A stretch of DNA of 64,000 bases, taken from assembly GCA_001972305.1 (NCBI GenBank), contig BDDD01003327.1, positions 1 to 64,000 of the forward strand, given 5' to 3'. The DNA is from Cephalotus follicularis. Its lineage: Eukaryota > Streptophyta > Magnoliopsida > Oxalidales > Cephalotaceae. The notes under the pieces were generated by a model, which was not told where the DNA came from, did not search any database, and worked only from the letters and a program-made list of their open reading frames with translations. The position numbers and the translations under genes were made by a program. Below are positions 33,246-45,520 of this stretch, piece after piece (position 1 is the stretch's first letter; each line of letters starts with the position of its first letter).

Positions 33246-33978
33246 GCTTGGCTTGTGGTGGTTTCGACCACATTGCTAGAGATTGTCCTCGGAGTTCTAG
33301 TCCTAGTGGATTTGATCAGACACAGCGGTCACCGCCTCCCCCAGGAACGATAGCCAGTGTACCGTCTTCATCCCGTGGGACTTCGCAGTCCAGGGGGAAG
33401 CAGCCTATGAGTTCTGGTTCGACAATTCAGGCTAGAGTGTTTGCTATGGAACTGAGTGCCGTAGGAGGGTTAGATGTTGTGATTGGACGTACCATTAGAC
33501 TCTTTCAGCTTCCAGCATGGGTTCTTATTGATCCGGGTTCATCCCATTCATTCATTGCATTTCATTTTGTCTTCCATGTTGGTTTGAGACCCGAGTACCT
33601 TCCTTTCTTGATGGAGGTATCCACACCTATCGGTGAGTCAGCGACCATCGATCAAGTGTGCAGAGATTGTATTGTAAAGATTGATGATCGTTTCTTGTTA
33701 GCCGATCTTATTGTTTTACCGATGGATGGCCTAGATGTGATTCTTGGCATGGATTGGTTGTCTGCTAGCTTTTCTCAGGTGGATTGTCATCAGAAGGTAG
33801 TGGTTTTCAGTCCTCTGGGATGACCACCTTTTCGGTTTCTTGGCACCTTAGAGCCATTGTTTGTTCTGATGATTTCGGCTTTGCATGCAGACAGATTGTT
33901 ACGACAGGGATGCCAAGGGCTTCTGGCACATGTTCTCGATACAAACAGATGATGGCCGGCACTAGAAGATATTCCAGT
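33246..33978 (+). pseudogene. Gyp1 zinc-knuckle end and protease
   Basis: Begins with the second half of the gag zinc knuckle (CGGFDHIARDC). After a Ser/Pro/Gln hinge comes the protease: ARVFAMELSAVGGLDVVIGR, then LIDPGSSHSFIAFHFV, where the usual DTG is DPG but the catalytic Asp is kept, and LPMDGLDVILGMDWLSAS. A TGA at 33821 replaces a probable Arg codon, and RT linker sequence (LHADRLLRQGCQGFLAH) runs to the insertion at 33979. Confidence 0.9.
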
Positions 33979-36628
33979 TGTAACGCCCGAGTTTTTCTTG
34001 TATTATAATTTCACGAAGTATTTGTACTGTTGCTGTGAAATTAATAAAATGGCTAATTTCCCGACATTGAGGATGTTTTCTCTCTTTAAGTAATGTTGTT
34101 TGTGGGGTAAGAAACACCAAGAAATGTCAAGCTTTTGCCTTACTATGAAAATGTTGAAGAAAAGGGCTTAAGCACCAACGCCTTAAACCAAAGCATCGAT
34201 GCTTTAATGACTTGAATGCACACGTGCTTCAACTTAGCCAACCGTCGAAGCAATGCATAGTTGTCGACGCCCATTCGCACAAAACACCTAAGCGCTAACG
34301 CTTACATGTAAACGTCAACGCTGTGCGGCGTGTTCTGCTCATACATGAACAACAGATGGATGTGTCGCATGGAGGTGTGGTTGTGCCACTTAACTGGCAC
34401 TTGGACAGGCCCTTTAGAAGCATGGCATGCATGCGTTTGATGCCTGACTTACCTGCAACAAAAGCGCTTGGGGCAGAGAAAGAATCTCTGTGTGCATGGC
34501 CTGTAAAGAGGAAGAGAGCAACACCTGTGCACCAGGCTTGCAACAAAGAGAAGGAGACTTGGACTGGTAGTTTTGGCTGAGAAAAACCAAACGGGAGTGA
34601 CATAAAATTCGACCCTCACCTTCTGCCTTCTGTGGTTACTGATAAAGAGACTTGAGAGAAACACTGAGAGTGAAAGAAGGCAGAGGGTGGGAAAGGAAGC
34701 TCAAACAACCATTGTTGAGCAAGGGAAGCTTGGAGCTTGCAAAGAAACTAGTGGAGTGAACCAGGGAGTTTCAAGCAGTACCTGGGAGCTCAAAGTGACC
34801 TGTTGGGTACTAAAAGAGGTGGACTTTCGGCTTCTAACTCGAGGTCCGGGGTAGGGGAAGCCATGATTGCATTTTGTGCTCAATATTGGGTGTTTATTCA
34901 GTGATGATTATGCATAGATTTCTTGGCCTGTTAAACTGATTTTGATCACTGAAATGATGCTACGTTGTACTAGATGTGTAATATGATCTTACATGTCAAT
35001 TTTCTGGGCTTTATACATGTTGGATTGCATGTATCTGTGTTGGAAATGTTACTGGTTCGCCATGTCGTGAGGATGAAGACGACTGACGCTTGAAATCGTC
35101 GATGCCTTTGGTAAGCGTCGACGCTTTGTGTTGTGAACCGCGTTTTATACACTGCATGTGTTTTGAACGTCGACGCCTATGGAAAGAGACATCGACGCAT
35201 GAGTACTTAAAGCGCTGACGCTACGGAACTGAACGTCGACGCTTAAAGGACATAAGCGGCGACGCCTAAGAAATAAACGTCAATGCTTTAGGGTCCTGTT
35301 TGGACTTTTCTCACGCTTTTGACACCCGACAGCCTCGATTCCGCTTAGGGTGCATTCGAGCATTTGTATGCATTGCATATGTCCTGTTTTACTGCCTGTT
35401 TATTGACTATTGATGAATTGGTTATGATTTCTAAGTATTGTAACCTTAGAAATGCAAATGTAAGTTGAAAACCACTATGTTGAGAAAGAAAATATAAGAT
35501 GAGCGTTATTATATTTTCGAACATACCGAGGGAGTAATTTCCCACCTACTAAACTGTTTCAAAAGTATTTTCTACTGAAAATGCATATTTCAAATGTTTA
35601 TGACTTATGTGAACATTTGAAACGAACTGCCTGTTGTGGATCATAGCGATCACTACTGTACTATTTACTGCACTGTTTACTGATTTGATTCACTGTTTGC
35701 TCTGTGAATTGTACTATGTTTGTGCTTGAGCCACTAGTTGCATGGCGGAGACTGCCAGCGCCAGCTAGTGGTAGGGTTGACCTAGGAGCAAGGAGTTGGC
35801 TGGGTAACTCACTGTACTGTACTATTGCCTCGCTTGGTTGCCTGGAGTAGGGACCGAAGTGGGGGTGAACGTGGGGCCAGGAGTTGGCGACGTTACACAT
35901 ACTGCCTGCCTGTTGTGGTCCTTTTGTGGACTTACTGTACTGCCTGTTGGTCCTTCTCGGACATTACTGTGCCTGTTGATGTAGCCCTGGCCGGGTTACT
36001 ACTGTACTGTTGTTGCATACATATATTTTCATATATATGTCCCCATTGATATTTTATTGTGTTGTTAAACATATATATATATTTTCATATATATATAAAC
36101 TGAGATTTCTACTGCACTGCATCATCTATGCATACATTTCATGACATGCATTTAAATGTTGATCCCGAACTGCTTTTATGACTTAGCCGAGTGAGGACAA
36201 AGGCTAACCCCCCACTTTACAGATTGATGCAGTGAACCTGTGTTGGACTAGCTCGGATGAAGAACAAGACTTATCTTAGTTGTTGTGGGCTTTATGTTCT
36301 CTCAAGTTGTAATAAACTGTTTGGTTTTAAGGATACTGATGTAATGTACTAATGGATATCTTTTGTTCTGTACTTTGACTTCATTTTTTGATGGGTTTAA
36401 CAATGTACTGTGATCACGCTCCGTTTGTAAGCTTTTAACAATGACTTGTATTTGGGTAGCGTGCAGTATGGATGCACGTTACGTGTTTTTCAGCATATGA
36501 GTTTAATGCTTCAGCAACTGATACCTTATTTGAAAAGTTTTAAATTTTATGGTTTTGCATGAGCTGAATCCTTATGTTAATTGCCTTTACCGCTTTTGTG
36601 TGTGTCTACCCAAAACCGAGGCGTGACA
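33979..36628 (+). mobile_element. Gyp3 solo LTR in Gyp1 pol
   Basis: 2650 bp, TGTAACGCCCG...GAGGCGTGACA, flanked by CCAGT at 33974-33978 and 36629-36633. No primer site, purine tract or coding region is inside, so it is a solo LTR left by LTR-LTR recombination. Motif clusters occur at 34160-34325 and 35088-35295 (perfect palindrome AAGCGTCGACGCTT at 35113-35126). The block CTTAGCC...GGCTAACCCC and CAG lies at 36182-36222. Related to 42836-45515. Confidence 0.9.
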
Positions 36629-37390
36629 CCAGTGGTTTGCGAGTTCGGAGATGTTTTTCCTCGGGATTTGACTTCTTTACCACCTGACAAAGAGATGGAG
36701 TTCATGATTGATTTGATACCAGGGACTGCATCGATTTCTCGAGCACCGTACCGAATGGCACCGATAGAATTGAAGGAGTTAAAGATACAGTTACAGAATC
36801 TTCTGGACAAAGGTTTTATAAGACCTAGTGCTTCACCCTGGGGAGCACCTGTTCTTTTTGTCAAGAAGAAAGATGGATCGCTCCGTATGTGTATTGACTA
36901 CCGACAGCTCAATAAAGTTACAGTGAAGAATAAGTACCCTCTACCGGACATTGATGAGCTGGTCGACCAGCTCAGAGGAGCGACAGTGTTTTCTAAGCTC
37001 GTTTTGAGATCGGGCTACCACCAGTTGAAAGTCAGACCGGAGGATGTTCCGAAGACAGCTTTCAGATCGAGATATGGCTATTATGAGTTCTTAGTTATGC
37101 CTTTTGGTGTCACTAATGCTCCCGCGGCTTTCATGGACCTGATGAACTGAGTGTTCAGACAGTATTTGGATCAGTTTGTTATGGTCTTCATTGACGACCT
37201 CTTGATCTATTCCAGGACCGATAAGGAGAATGCCCAGCACCTCCATATTATATTGCAGAAATTGAGGGATCATCGATTGTATGCCAAATTCGACAAGTAA
37301 GAGTTTTGGTTATCGGATATTGCTTTTCTTGGTCATATTGTTTCTGGTGATGGTTTATCAGTGGATCCATAGAAAGTAGAGGCAGTGAAA
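36629..37390 (+). pseudogene. Gyp1 reverse transcriptase
   Basis: Complete Ty3 RT core: [80 protein letters not shown] and [18 protein letters not shown]. The active-site box [13 protein letters not shown] follows at ~37180-37215 with both Asp present. A TGA at 37149 (likely CGA), a TAA at 37298 and a TAG at 37369 (likely CAG) interrupt it. Role: copying element RNA into cDNA in cytoplasmic particles. Confidence 0.93.
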
Positions 37391-38130
37391 GATTGGAAAC
37401 GACTGACGAATGCTTACGAAGTTCGCAGCTTCTTGGGTTTAGCAGGGTATTATAGTCGGTTTGCTGAGGGATTTTCCCGTATTGCTACACCATTGACCAG
37501 ATTGACACAGAAAAATGCAGCCTTTGTATGGGATAGTGATTGTGAAAGAAGTTTTCAAGAGTTGAAAGACAGATTGATTTCCGCTCCTGTCCTAGCCCTG
37601 CCAGACGGGAACGAAGACTTTGTTGTATACACCGATGCTTCTGGGAAGGGGCTTGGTTGCGTTCTTATGCAAAATGGAAAAGTGATTGCATATGCATCGA
37701 GGAAGATTAAACCACACGAAGAAAACTACCCAGTGCATGACTTGGAGTTGGCGGCCATTGTCTTTGCCCTTGGAAAATGGCGCCACTACCTTTATGGAAC
37801 CAAGTTCACAGTTTTCACTGATCATAAGAGTTTGAGATATCTCTTTTCACAGAAGGAATTGAACATGAGACAGAGAAGGTGGTTTGAGCTTCTTAATGAT
37901 TATGATTGTGATATTGAATATCATCCGAGAAAAGCGAATGTTGTTGCAGATGCATTGAGTCACAAGCTGTCTTGTATGACTCTATCCCACATACATGTGC
38001 AACTTGCATTGCTTGACCGGATTAGAGATGCTCAAATAGTGGATATTGAACTGCAAAAAATGGCTAATGCTATTGATGAGGGATTGAAACCCGATTTCTC
38101 TCTATCTACAGATGGGTTATTGAGATACAG
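37391..38130 (+). pseudogene. Gyp1 RNase H
   Basis: After the RT connection (YEVRSFLGLAGYYSRF, ATPLTRLTQKNAAFVW) the RNase H domain shows its acidic residues: VVYTDASGKGLGCVL, YPVHDLELAAIVFAL and FTVFTDHKSLRYLF. It closes with IEYHPRKANVVADALSHKLS. This is the longest unbroken frame in the window (37385-38314) and appears intact. It would degrade the RNA strand during reverse transcription. Confidence 0.93.
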
Positions 38131-39210
38131 GAACATAATTTGCGTTCCAGCCAATAGCGAGTTGAAGGAAGAACTTCTTTCTCAAGCCCATAAATCTCAT
38201 TTCTCACTTCATACAGGGAGTACGAAGATGTACCACGACTTGAAACTTAGCTATTGGTGGATTGGTATGAAGAGAGAGATCGCAGAGTTTGTATCGAGAT
38301 GCCTTACTTGTTAGCAAGTAAAGGCAGAGCACCAGAGATCGACAGGCTTGCTTCAGCCTTTGCTCATTCCTGAGTGGAAATGGGAGCACATTACCATGGA
38401 TTTCGTGTTCGGGTTACCTCTGACTCGTGACAAACATGATGGTATATGGGTTATTGTCGACAGGCTAACGAAGTTGGCCCACTTTCTACCGATTCGGATG
38501 AATTACTCTAGAGAAAAGTTGTCCAAATTGTTCTTGAAAGAGATTGTTAAAGCACATGGAGCTCCTGTTAGCATCATTTCGGATTGAGACTCTCGCTTCA
38601 CTTCCAGTTTTTGGAGGAAGTTACAGGTAGGTATGGGTACCGAATTGAGTTTCAGTACTGCTTATCATCCCCAAACAGATGGTGGTCTGAAAGGACCGTT
38701 CAGACTTTGGAGGACATGCTTCGTGCATGCGTTCTCAACTTTGGAGGTAATTGGGATGAATACTTGCATTTGATTGAGTTCTCGTACAACAATAGTTATC
38801 ACGAGAGCATACAGATGGCTCCTTATGAAGCCCTATATGGTAGGAAGTGCCGATCGTCAGTTTGTTGGGATCAGGTCAGTGAAAAGAGCTTTTTGGGGCC
38901 AGAGATTGTACAGATTACCGTAGAGAAAGTGAAATTGATTAAAGACCGATTGATTGTTGCACAGAGTAGACATAAAAGCTAAGTTGATGTTCATCGCAGA
39001 GGCTTGGAGTTTGGTGTTGGTGACCATGTTTTCCTCAAAGTGTCGCCCACTAAAGGAGTCATGAGATTCGTGAAGAAAGGGAAACTTTCTCCTCATTTTA
39101 TTGGACCTTTTGAGGTATTGGATCAGATTGGACGACTTGCTTACAGGCTTGCCTTGCCTTCAGTACTGTCGGGAGTTCATGATGTGTTCCATGTTTCTCA
39201 GTTGAGGTGA
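38131..39210 (+). pseudogene. Gyp1 integrase
   Basis: The zinc-binding HHCC domain is present (QAHKSHFSLHTGSTKMYHDL to CLTC) with a TAG at 38312 where Gln is expected. The catalytic core has DFVFGLPLTRDKHDGIWVIV, HGAPVSIISD and, after a single-base deletion near 38680, [12 protein letters not shown], so the D, D and E residues are all visible. A TGA at 38587 replaces Arg. The GPY/F module (FIGPFEVLDQIGRLAYRLAL) and VFHVSQLR follow, with a TAA near 38980. Confidence 0.92.
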
Positions 39211-39440
39211 TATATTCGAGATCCTTCACACATCATCGAGTACAGTCAGATTCAGCTGGAACCTGACTTATCATTTATTGAGACTCCTATACAGATTGTT
39301 GACACACAAATCAGAGTATTGAGGAACAAGACCATTCCTTTGGTTAGTGTTCTATGGCAGTATCATGGTTCAGTGAAGCGCACCTGGGAGTGAGAGGATG
39401 ATATGAGAGAGACATATCCTTTCCTATTTGATTGATTGAT
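39211..39440 (+). pseudogene. Gyp1 chromodomain remnant
   Basis: After a TGA the frame reads IIEYSQIQLEPDLSFIETPI, then QIRVLRNKTIPLVSVLWQYH and GSVKRTWE, then after another TGA EDDMRETYPFLF. This is the chromodomain signature of plant chromoviruses (RNK-I-LV-V-W-H...TWE-E). In the family it directs integration to heterochromatin; here it is broken by two stops. Confidence 0.75.
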
Positions 39441-39475
39441 CGATTGACTATTGAATATGGGGACCAGATTCTTTT

Positions 39476-39488
39476 AAGGTGGGGAGAA
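39476..39488 (+). other. Gyp1 polypurine tract
   Basis: AAGGTGGGGAGAA directly before the 3-prime LTR start TGTGACGACCCG. Confidence 0.88.
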
Positions 39489-41654
39489 TGTGACGACCCG
39501 AATTCCCTTTTGTAATGTTCATGCATACATTGTACCGTATTTTACTGTATCAAATTGTATTGAATTGAGGAATTCTTATACCTATTGTTATTGTATTTGT
39601 TAAATGCATGTATGGTTGGGATTTTTGGGCTGGCTCTCTCTCTCTCTCTCCCCAGCCGACAGCCTCCTCCTCCATAGTAGCTCCTGATTGCATCTCCTTC
39701 AACAAGGATACCGATTGCAAGTGTGGGTTGCCAATTGAGTGATAGAGCAGCTGATTCATGGGTGATTTCAGCCGATTAACCGATCGATAGCTCAACTTTT
39801 TAAGCTTTGTTAAAGGTAGGACTTCCCTACTTGAATTGCCTATTGCTTAAATGCATGATTTATTAAATTTCATGATTGATTGAGTGATTGAATGATTGAA
39901 TTGAAATGAATTGTGAAACTAGGGTTTTCATTGATTTTCCTTGCTCTAATTGATCTAGGAAGACTGAAACTGAACTTTGAAGGTTGTAACAAGTTTTACT
40001 AACCTTAAATGACTGATTTTAAACCTTGGTATTCAAAGAATGGCTTGAAATTGTATTTTTGGCTTGAAAATTTGTGGTTTTCTGCACAAAATCGGCCATT
40101 CCCAGCAAAGACATCGATCCCCTTGCCCATGGACATCGATGTCTTTTGCTTTGGGATGCAACCTCCTTGATTCCGCAGCAAATACATCGATGTATTTGAA
40201 AGACATCGACGTCTTTACCTTGATATGTCTTTTCCCAGAAAAGGCATCGACGGGGGACATCGATGCGCATTCCTAGGCCTTTTTTATTGAAACGCATCGA
40301 CGTCCTTGTCTAAGGACATTGACGTCTTCGGCTAACTGAGAAAGACATCAACGTCCTTCTATCGTTTTCAAAGGCATGCCCTGATACGCATCGATGTCTT
40401 TTGTCAAGGACATCAAAGCCTTTTAGGATGAGTGGAGTTTTTAACTGTTTAAAGCTGGTTTTCAACTTCTTCTCACATTGCCACTTGACTGAAGCATCAC
40501 TTGAGGTGTTCAAGTGTTTGAAACCGGTTTTAATGATTGTGCTGATCGATTGATTGCTTGAGTCATGAGTGATGTGAGTGTAAGTCAGTAAGTTGGACGC
40601 ACATTCCTAACCCTCCATTAGATACCGTTACTCATTGACTTTGCTTATTGACATTGTAATGATATTGTACTGACATGATTGATTTTATTGTATGGATCCT
40701 ATAGAGCGACCTTATGATTCGTGTCGGCATGTTAGGTTGTTGACTTTGTCCACCTATTTCATCGATCGTTTCATTTACTGCATTGTATTGACCTACTGAC
40801 GAGCGGTACCGATTGATTAACGATTGATGCTCCAGAAGGGTCGTAGCTCCCCCATGGCTGTAGCTCATCGATATTGTATTGACCCAGCCATAGGCTGGAA
40901 GATCTATGAGTCCCACACCTGATCAATCTGAGAACCGTAGATAGATCTCCCACCTTTTTTGAAGGACTAACTTCCGTGGGATTGATTACAGCTAACTGAT
41001 TGACATTGTATTGACCCAGAGTCGCATGCTATGTAGGATATTGATTGATTAATTGGGTGTTTTATACACCACCATTGAGTGTCTGCCAATGATTGATTGT
41101 TATAGATCCTATCTGTATGCTCTGTTATGGGCCATTGTCATACGGATAGCCTGATCACCAACTGTACATATGCATTTGCCATGTCATGCATTGATATTGT
41201 ACATAACACATTGTTATTGCGTAGATTGTCACCGATATTGCACATTGTACATGCATACATGCTGCATGAGGTTTCTGCTTAGACAGTGTGGCTAACCCCA
41301 TCCTTCGGGGTAGGGATGTGTTGTACCTTTGTGTGCGGCATCAGTAGGGCAGCAGGTGGTAGCGGACCGAAAGATTGAAAATTCCATCGACCGAGGGTTT
41401 TGTCTTGATCTGACAGAGTTCTTAGTAGTGCTGTATTGAGAAGTTGATAAGTGTATTGTAAAAAATTAGTATTGTAAAGGATTGTATTGTATTGTACTGT
41501 AAAGTTGGATTGTTGTATTGTATCTTTCGCGTAATGATATGTATTGCAAAGTTTTAAGTTTTTCCTCATTTTTATATAGCTAGTCCCGACCATTGTATTG
41601 TTATTGGATTGAGAGTAATGCCACACGTCCGCCCAGCGGGTTCGACGTGTTACA
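39489..41654 (+). repeat. Gyp1 3-prime LTR
   Basis: 2166 bp matching 26076-28356 with scattered transitions. It lacks about 100 bp near 39631 that include the TATA box and most of the (TC)n leader of the 5-prime copy, and has a 40361-region deletion in the palindromic cluster. Confidence 0.93.
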
Positions 41655-41659
41655 AATCT

Positions 41660-42835
41660 TAAATCTAAATTCTCTTTTTCTAAGCTTGATTTTTTCTCAA
41701 TTTTAATTTTCTCTTCTTTTTGTTTTTCAAGGAAGAGTTCTTTCAATTTTTCATATTCTAGTTCTAAGGATGAGTCCTTATCAACACTTTTATCTTTTAT
41801 CATTTCTAATATACAATTTTTTAGTTCATCATTTTCTTTAGATCTATCTTTTGCAATTTTCTTTAGCAACAAATATTCTCTATTTAGATCATCAAAAACG
41901 TCTAAATATTCACATTTTAGTTCATTAAAACTAAGGGATGAACTTGTTACCTCATTTTCATCCTCCATTGCCATAAACGCAATGTTGGCGACTTCTTTGT
42001 TTTCTTCGTCGTCGGAGCTAGAATCATCACTATCACTCTAAGTTGCGATCATTGCCTTATTCTTGAAATTGTCTTTCTTTTTCTTCAATTTTGGACATTC
42101 CAGCTTTCTGTGACCCGGTTTGTCACAATCATAACAAACAACTTCTTTCTCTTCTTTGTCCTTCTTGCTTGGTTCTCCTTTGAACTTTTTGAATTGCTTT
42201 TTGGAGAAAATTTTCTTGTCCATGAGGATTTTTCTAATTCTTTTGTAAGCAAGGCCATTTCTTCATTACTTTCTTCTTCCTTTAAAGCTTTCAAGGCTAT
42301 TGTTTTCTTCTTCGGATCATTCCTTTCTTGATCACTCATCTGAAGTTCGTGAGTCATCAATGACCCCAACAAGTCTTCTAACGGAAGAGTTGATTGGTCC
42401 TTTGCCTCTTCAATAGCAGTGACTTTTGGTTCCCATGACTTTGGAAGACATATGAGAATCTTACTCACTAGCTCATGGTTGATATAGACTTTTCCAAGGC
42501 CTTTTAAAGCATTTAAGATATCATTGAATCTTGCATACATGCTAGATAAATTTTCATTTTCAATCATTGTAAATAATTCATAATCATGAACAAGCCCATT
42601 AATCTTAGTATCCTTTACCTGATTAGTTCCTTCATAGGTAACTAATAATCTATCCCACATCTCTTTTGCAGAATCAAGGGACGAGACTCTATTGAACTCA
42701 CTAGGACTTAAGGCACAGAAAATTACATGCTTTGCTTTAGCATTCAATTGAAGCAATTTGTAATCATGATCATTATATTCATTATTAGTCTTAAGAACTT
42801 TTTGACCATCAACTATTTTCGTAGGAATTTCCAGT
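41660..42835 (-). pseudogene. Cop1 gag, central part
   Basis: Copia gag (UBN2/gag-polypeptide family). The minus strand reads KLLQLNAKAKHVIFCALSPS, SAKEMWDRLLVTYEGTNQVK, RFNDILNALKGLGKVYINHE and LICLPKSWEPKVTAIEEAKD, then DLLGSLMTHELQM. After a one-base shift near 42200 comes the zinc knuckle CYDCDKPGHRKLEC at ~42145-42100. A TAG near 42040 replaces Trp. A long charged coiled-coil (NDELKNCILEMIKD, LEYEKLKELFLEKQKEEK) runs to the Gyp1 junction. The first zinc knuckle is here and a second lies at 25870-25915. Confidence 0.88.
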
Positions 42836-45515
42836 TGTAACACCCGGAATTTTCCTGATTGTAATATTTCGTTTTAAGATGTAATCTTAAAACTTGAATT
42901 AATGAAAATGTTTGAAGTTTCAACCTCAAAGATGCTTGCAAACCCTAAATATTGTTGGGGAAAAAAATGTGTGTGTTAAACTAGAAAACGACGCAGTTTT
43001 GAGGTAAACGCGTCGATGTCTTTGGAAAGACGTCGACGCCTATGGGAACCGAGGTACACGTGAATGCATGGACATGCACATCGACGTAAGGTGAAGGCAT
43101 TGACACCTTCCTATGAAAAAGGAAAGACATCAACGTCTAAGGGAAGACGTCGATGCCTTTGTAAAGAACATCTGTCACGATTAACACTGACAGAATAACA
43201 TGCAATGGGCAATTGTGAGGCATTACCCAGACGCCTTGACCTGCACAATGCGACGTGTTGATCATGCTGGTATGTTGCCAAGCATGCTCAAAACGTGCCA
43301 CTCACCTGGTGCATGCAAGAGGATATACCCCCTTCATCTGAAACCTGCAGAAGGGAAAAGAGAAAAAGGGCCAAAACCAGAGGAGGGTGAGCACGTGAGG
43401 GTGTGGTTATCTATGAAGCAAAGAGAGAAAGGGAGGGTCTCTGCCTTAATAAAACACCTCTTCCTTCCTCTCTCTCTCAGCAAAAAAACAGTGAGAAAGA
43501 GAAACAGTGAGTGGGAGAAAGTGAGAGCCACCATTGTTGAGCTTGCTTGGAGCTAGAGATTGGAACTCGTGGGTTGCAGTTGCTAAGAGGATCTTGGAAC
43601 TGCTGTGGTCAGAATCTTGAAACACAAAGAGGTGGACTTTCCAGTTCCTAACTTGGAACAACAAGGTAGGGGAAAGTGATAATCTTATACATGCATTTTG
43701 GGTATTAAGTTAGTGAATAACATGATGAATTGCATGTTAATGGTTGAATTGTGATTCTGGACTTGTTGTGATGACTACTGTAATGTACGGAGTGAACATG
43801 CATGTGCAAACTACATGAGTATGTGAACTGGTTTATGTATGGATGATCTTGATGATGGCCTACTGTGTTAAAACTATGGAGAAAACGTTCTGGGTTGGAT
43901 AAACATCGACGTCTACCTAAAGACGTCGATGTCTTCGTGTACGTATGAAAAAGACATCGATGTTTGTGTAAAAGCATCGACGCCTTTTCTTGGTAATCAT
44001 AGAACTGTAATGTTTACTGCAGATGGAGAATTAGCCACTTGGGATTACATGTTTGATTACGAATTGACGTTCTGGTTACATATCCTAATAACCAATTGCA
44101 TTTCTTACGCCTTGCGAGGTTGGGTTTCGCTCATATGAGGATTTGGGGGCTGGATTCTTCCCTCCAGAATCCAGACTCATGAACTGATACCTCCTGGTAT
44201 CATAAAGACATCAATGTCTTTGGAAAGGCATAGACGTCTTTGGTCCAAAAACGCCTGGGAATAACCGTACATGGGATCGATGCCTTAGGGTAAAGACGTC
44301 GACGCCCTGGGAATAAGCATCAACGCCTATCACCTGTTTGAAGGGATTTCGCTCGAATAGGACCCGCTAGACCCGAAACAACTCTAGAGACGATCCTAGA
44401 TGCATTCTGAGAATATGTTTGCATTATTACTGTGAATTGCATTATGGTTGATTTCTAAAATGTGTTAACCATTTTGAAAAGCTTACATGATTATTAAAAT
44501 CGTTATTGTACGAAAATGTATATTTGTCAACATATGATTTTATATATTTTCGAAATGACTGGGGAAGTATCTCCAAAGACGGAGAAATGTTTTAAAGGAT
44601 TGGTTACACAATCAAATGTATTGTTTTAAGTTTTATAACTTATCACAACTTGTGAACGGAGTAATATATTTTAAACAAATATATTTGATCAAGTAATTAT
44701 ATTTTATTGCTTGACTTGTACTGTGCAATGCTTGTGCCTGTTGATTACTCAGCCGCTGTGCTAGTAACTTGCTGTTGGCTTAGCCGCCGTGCTAGGCAAC
44801 ATACGGAGGACTTGCTCCAAACCGTTCACAAACGGGATGGGGTAAGAGTGCATGACGTTGGGGCCAGGAGGTGGCGACGGTTATGATGACTTGTTTGTCT
44901 GGTTCCTTTTGGGACATACTTGCTGCTTGTGTTGATATAACTTATGAGGTTATACTCATATTGTGAACATGCATATATTTTTATATGTATATACGGAGAT
45001 AAAATTACTGTGAAAATTACATATCATACTGCATCAGAATGGATTCATTCATGATACTCATTATCATATGACTCGAACTGTATTTATAAGTTTATTCACT
45101 TAGTCGAGTGAGGACAAAGGCTAACCCCTACTGTAACAGATTGACGGCGTGGATATGATATGGAGCATGCATGGAGATTTAAAGAGAAGATTGAGTAGTT
45201 TCTCTTGTTTCTTGTACTGAGTTAATGAACATTGGTTATGTTAATTGGATTATTGTAACACGGATTATTTGTTATCTTGTACTGTATTATCACGCTCTGT
45301 TTTGGGCGATCAACTATGGTGATGAGTCTTGTATAAACTTGTTGGGCATCACATAGTATGGGATGCGTGATGCATATATAAATTCGGCTTATTACTGTTA
45401 TTGCTTCCGCTACTGAAGTTTTGGATTATACGTTTTATCGCATGAGCTGAATTATATTGTGTTGATTGTCTTACCACTTTATATGTTGTCTTGATGTGAA
45501 AACGGGGGCGTGACA
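42836..45515 (+). mobile_element. Gyp3 solo LTR in Cop1 gag
   Basis: 2680 bp, TGTAACACCCGG...GGGGCGTGACA, flanked by CCAGT at 42831-42835 and 45516-45520. It shares with 33979-36628 the overall order, the block CTTAGTC...GGCTAACCCC plus CAG (45099-45139), and the end segment gcatgagctgaat. Motif clusters at 43000-43170 and 43900-44335. The frame at 43200-43556 and others lack family similarity. Confidence 0.9.
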
Positions 45516-45520
45516 CCAGT

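Larger units (their letters stand above)
26076..41654 (+). mobile_element. Gyp1: Ty3/gypsy chromovirus inserted in Cop1 gag
   Basis: 15.6 kb with LTRs 26076-28356 and 39489-41654, flanked by AATCT at 26071-26075 and 41655-41659. The internal order is primer site, gag, protease, reverse transcriptase, RNase H, integrase, chromodomain remnant and purine tract: a complete chromovirus layout, Tekay/Del-like. It hosts two later insertions (29334-33245 and 33979-36628). Removing them leaves a ~9 kb element. Frames carry several stops and one clear frameshift, so it is inactive. Confidence 0.95.

Noticed and set aside
43200-43556. 118-codon frame in the Gyp3 solo LTR
   Set aside because: No counterpart in the related LTR at 33979-36628, so not a conserved gene.
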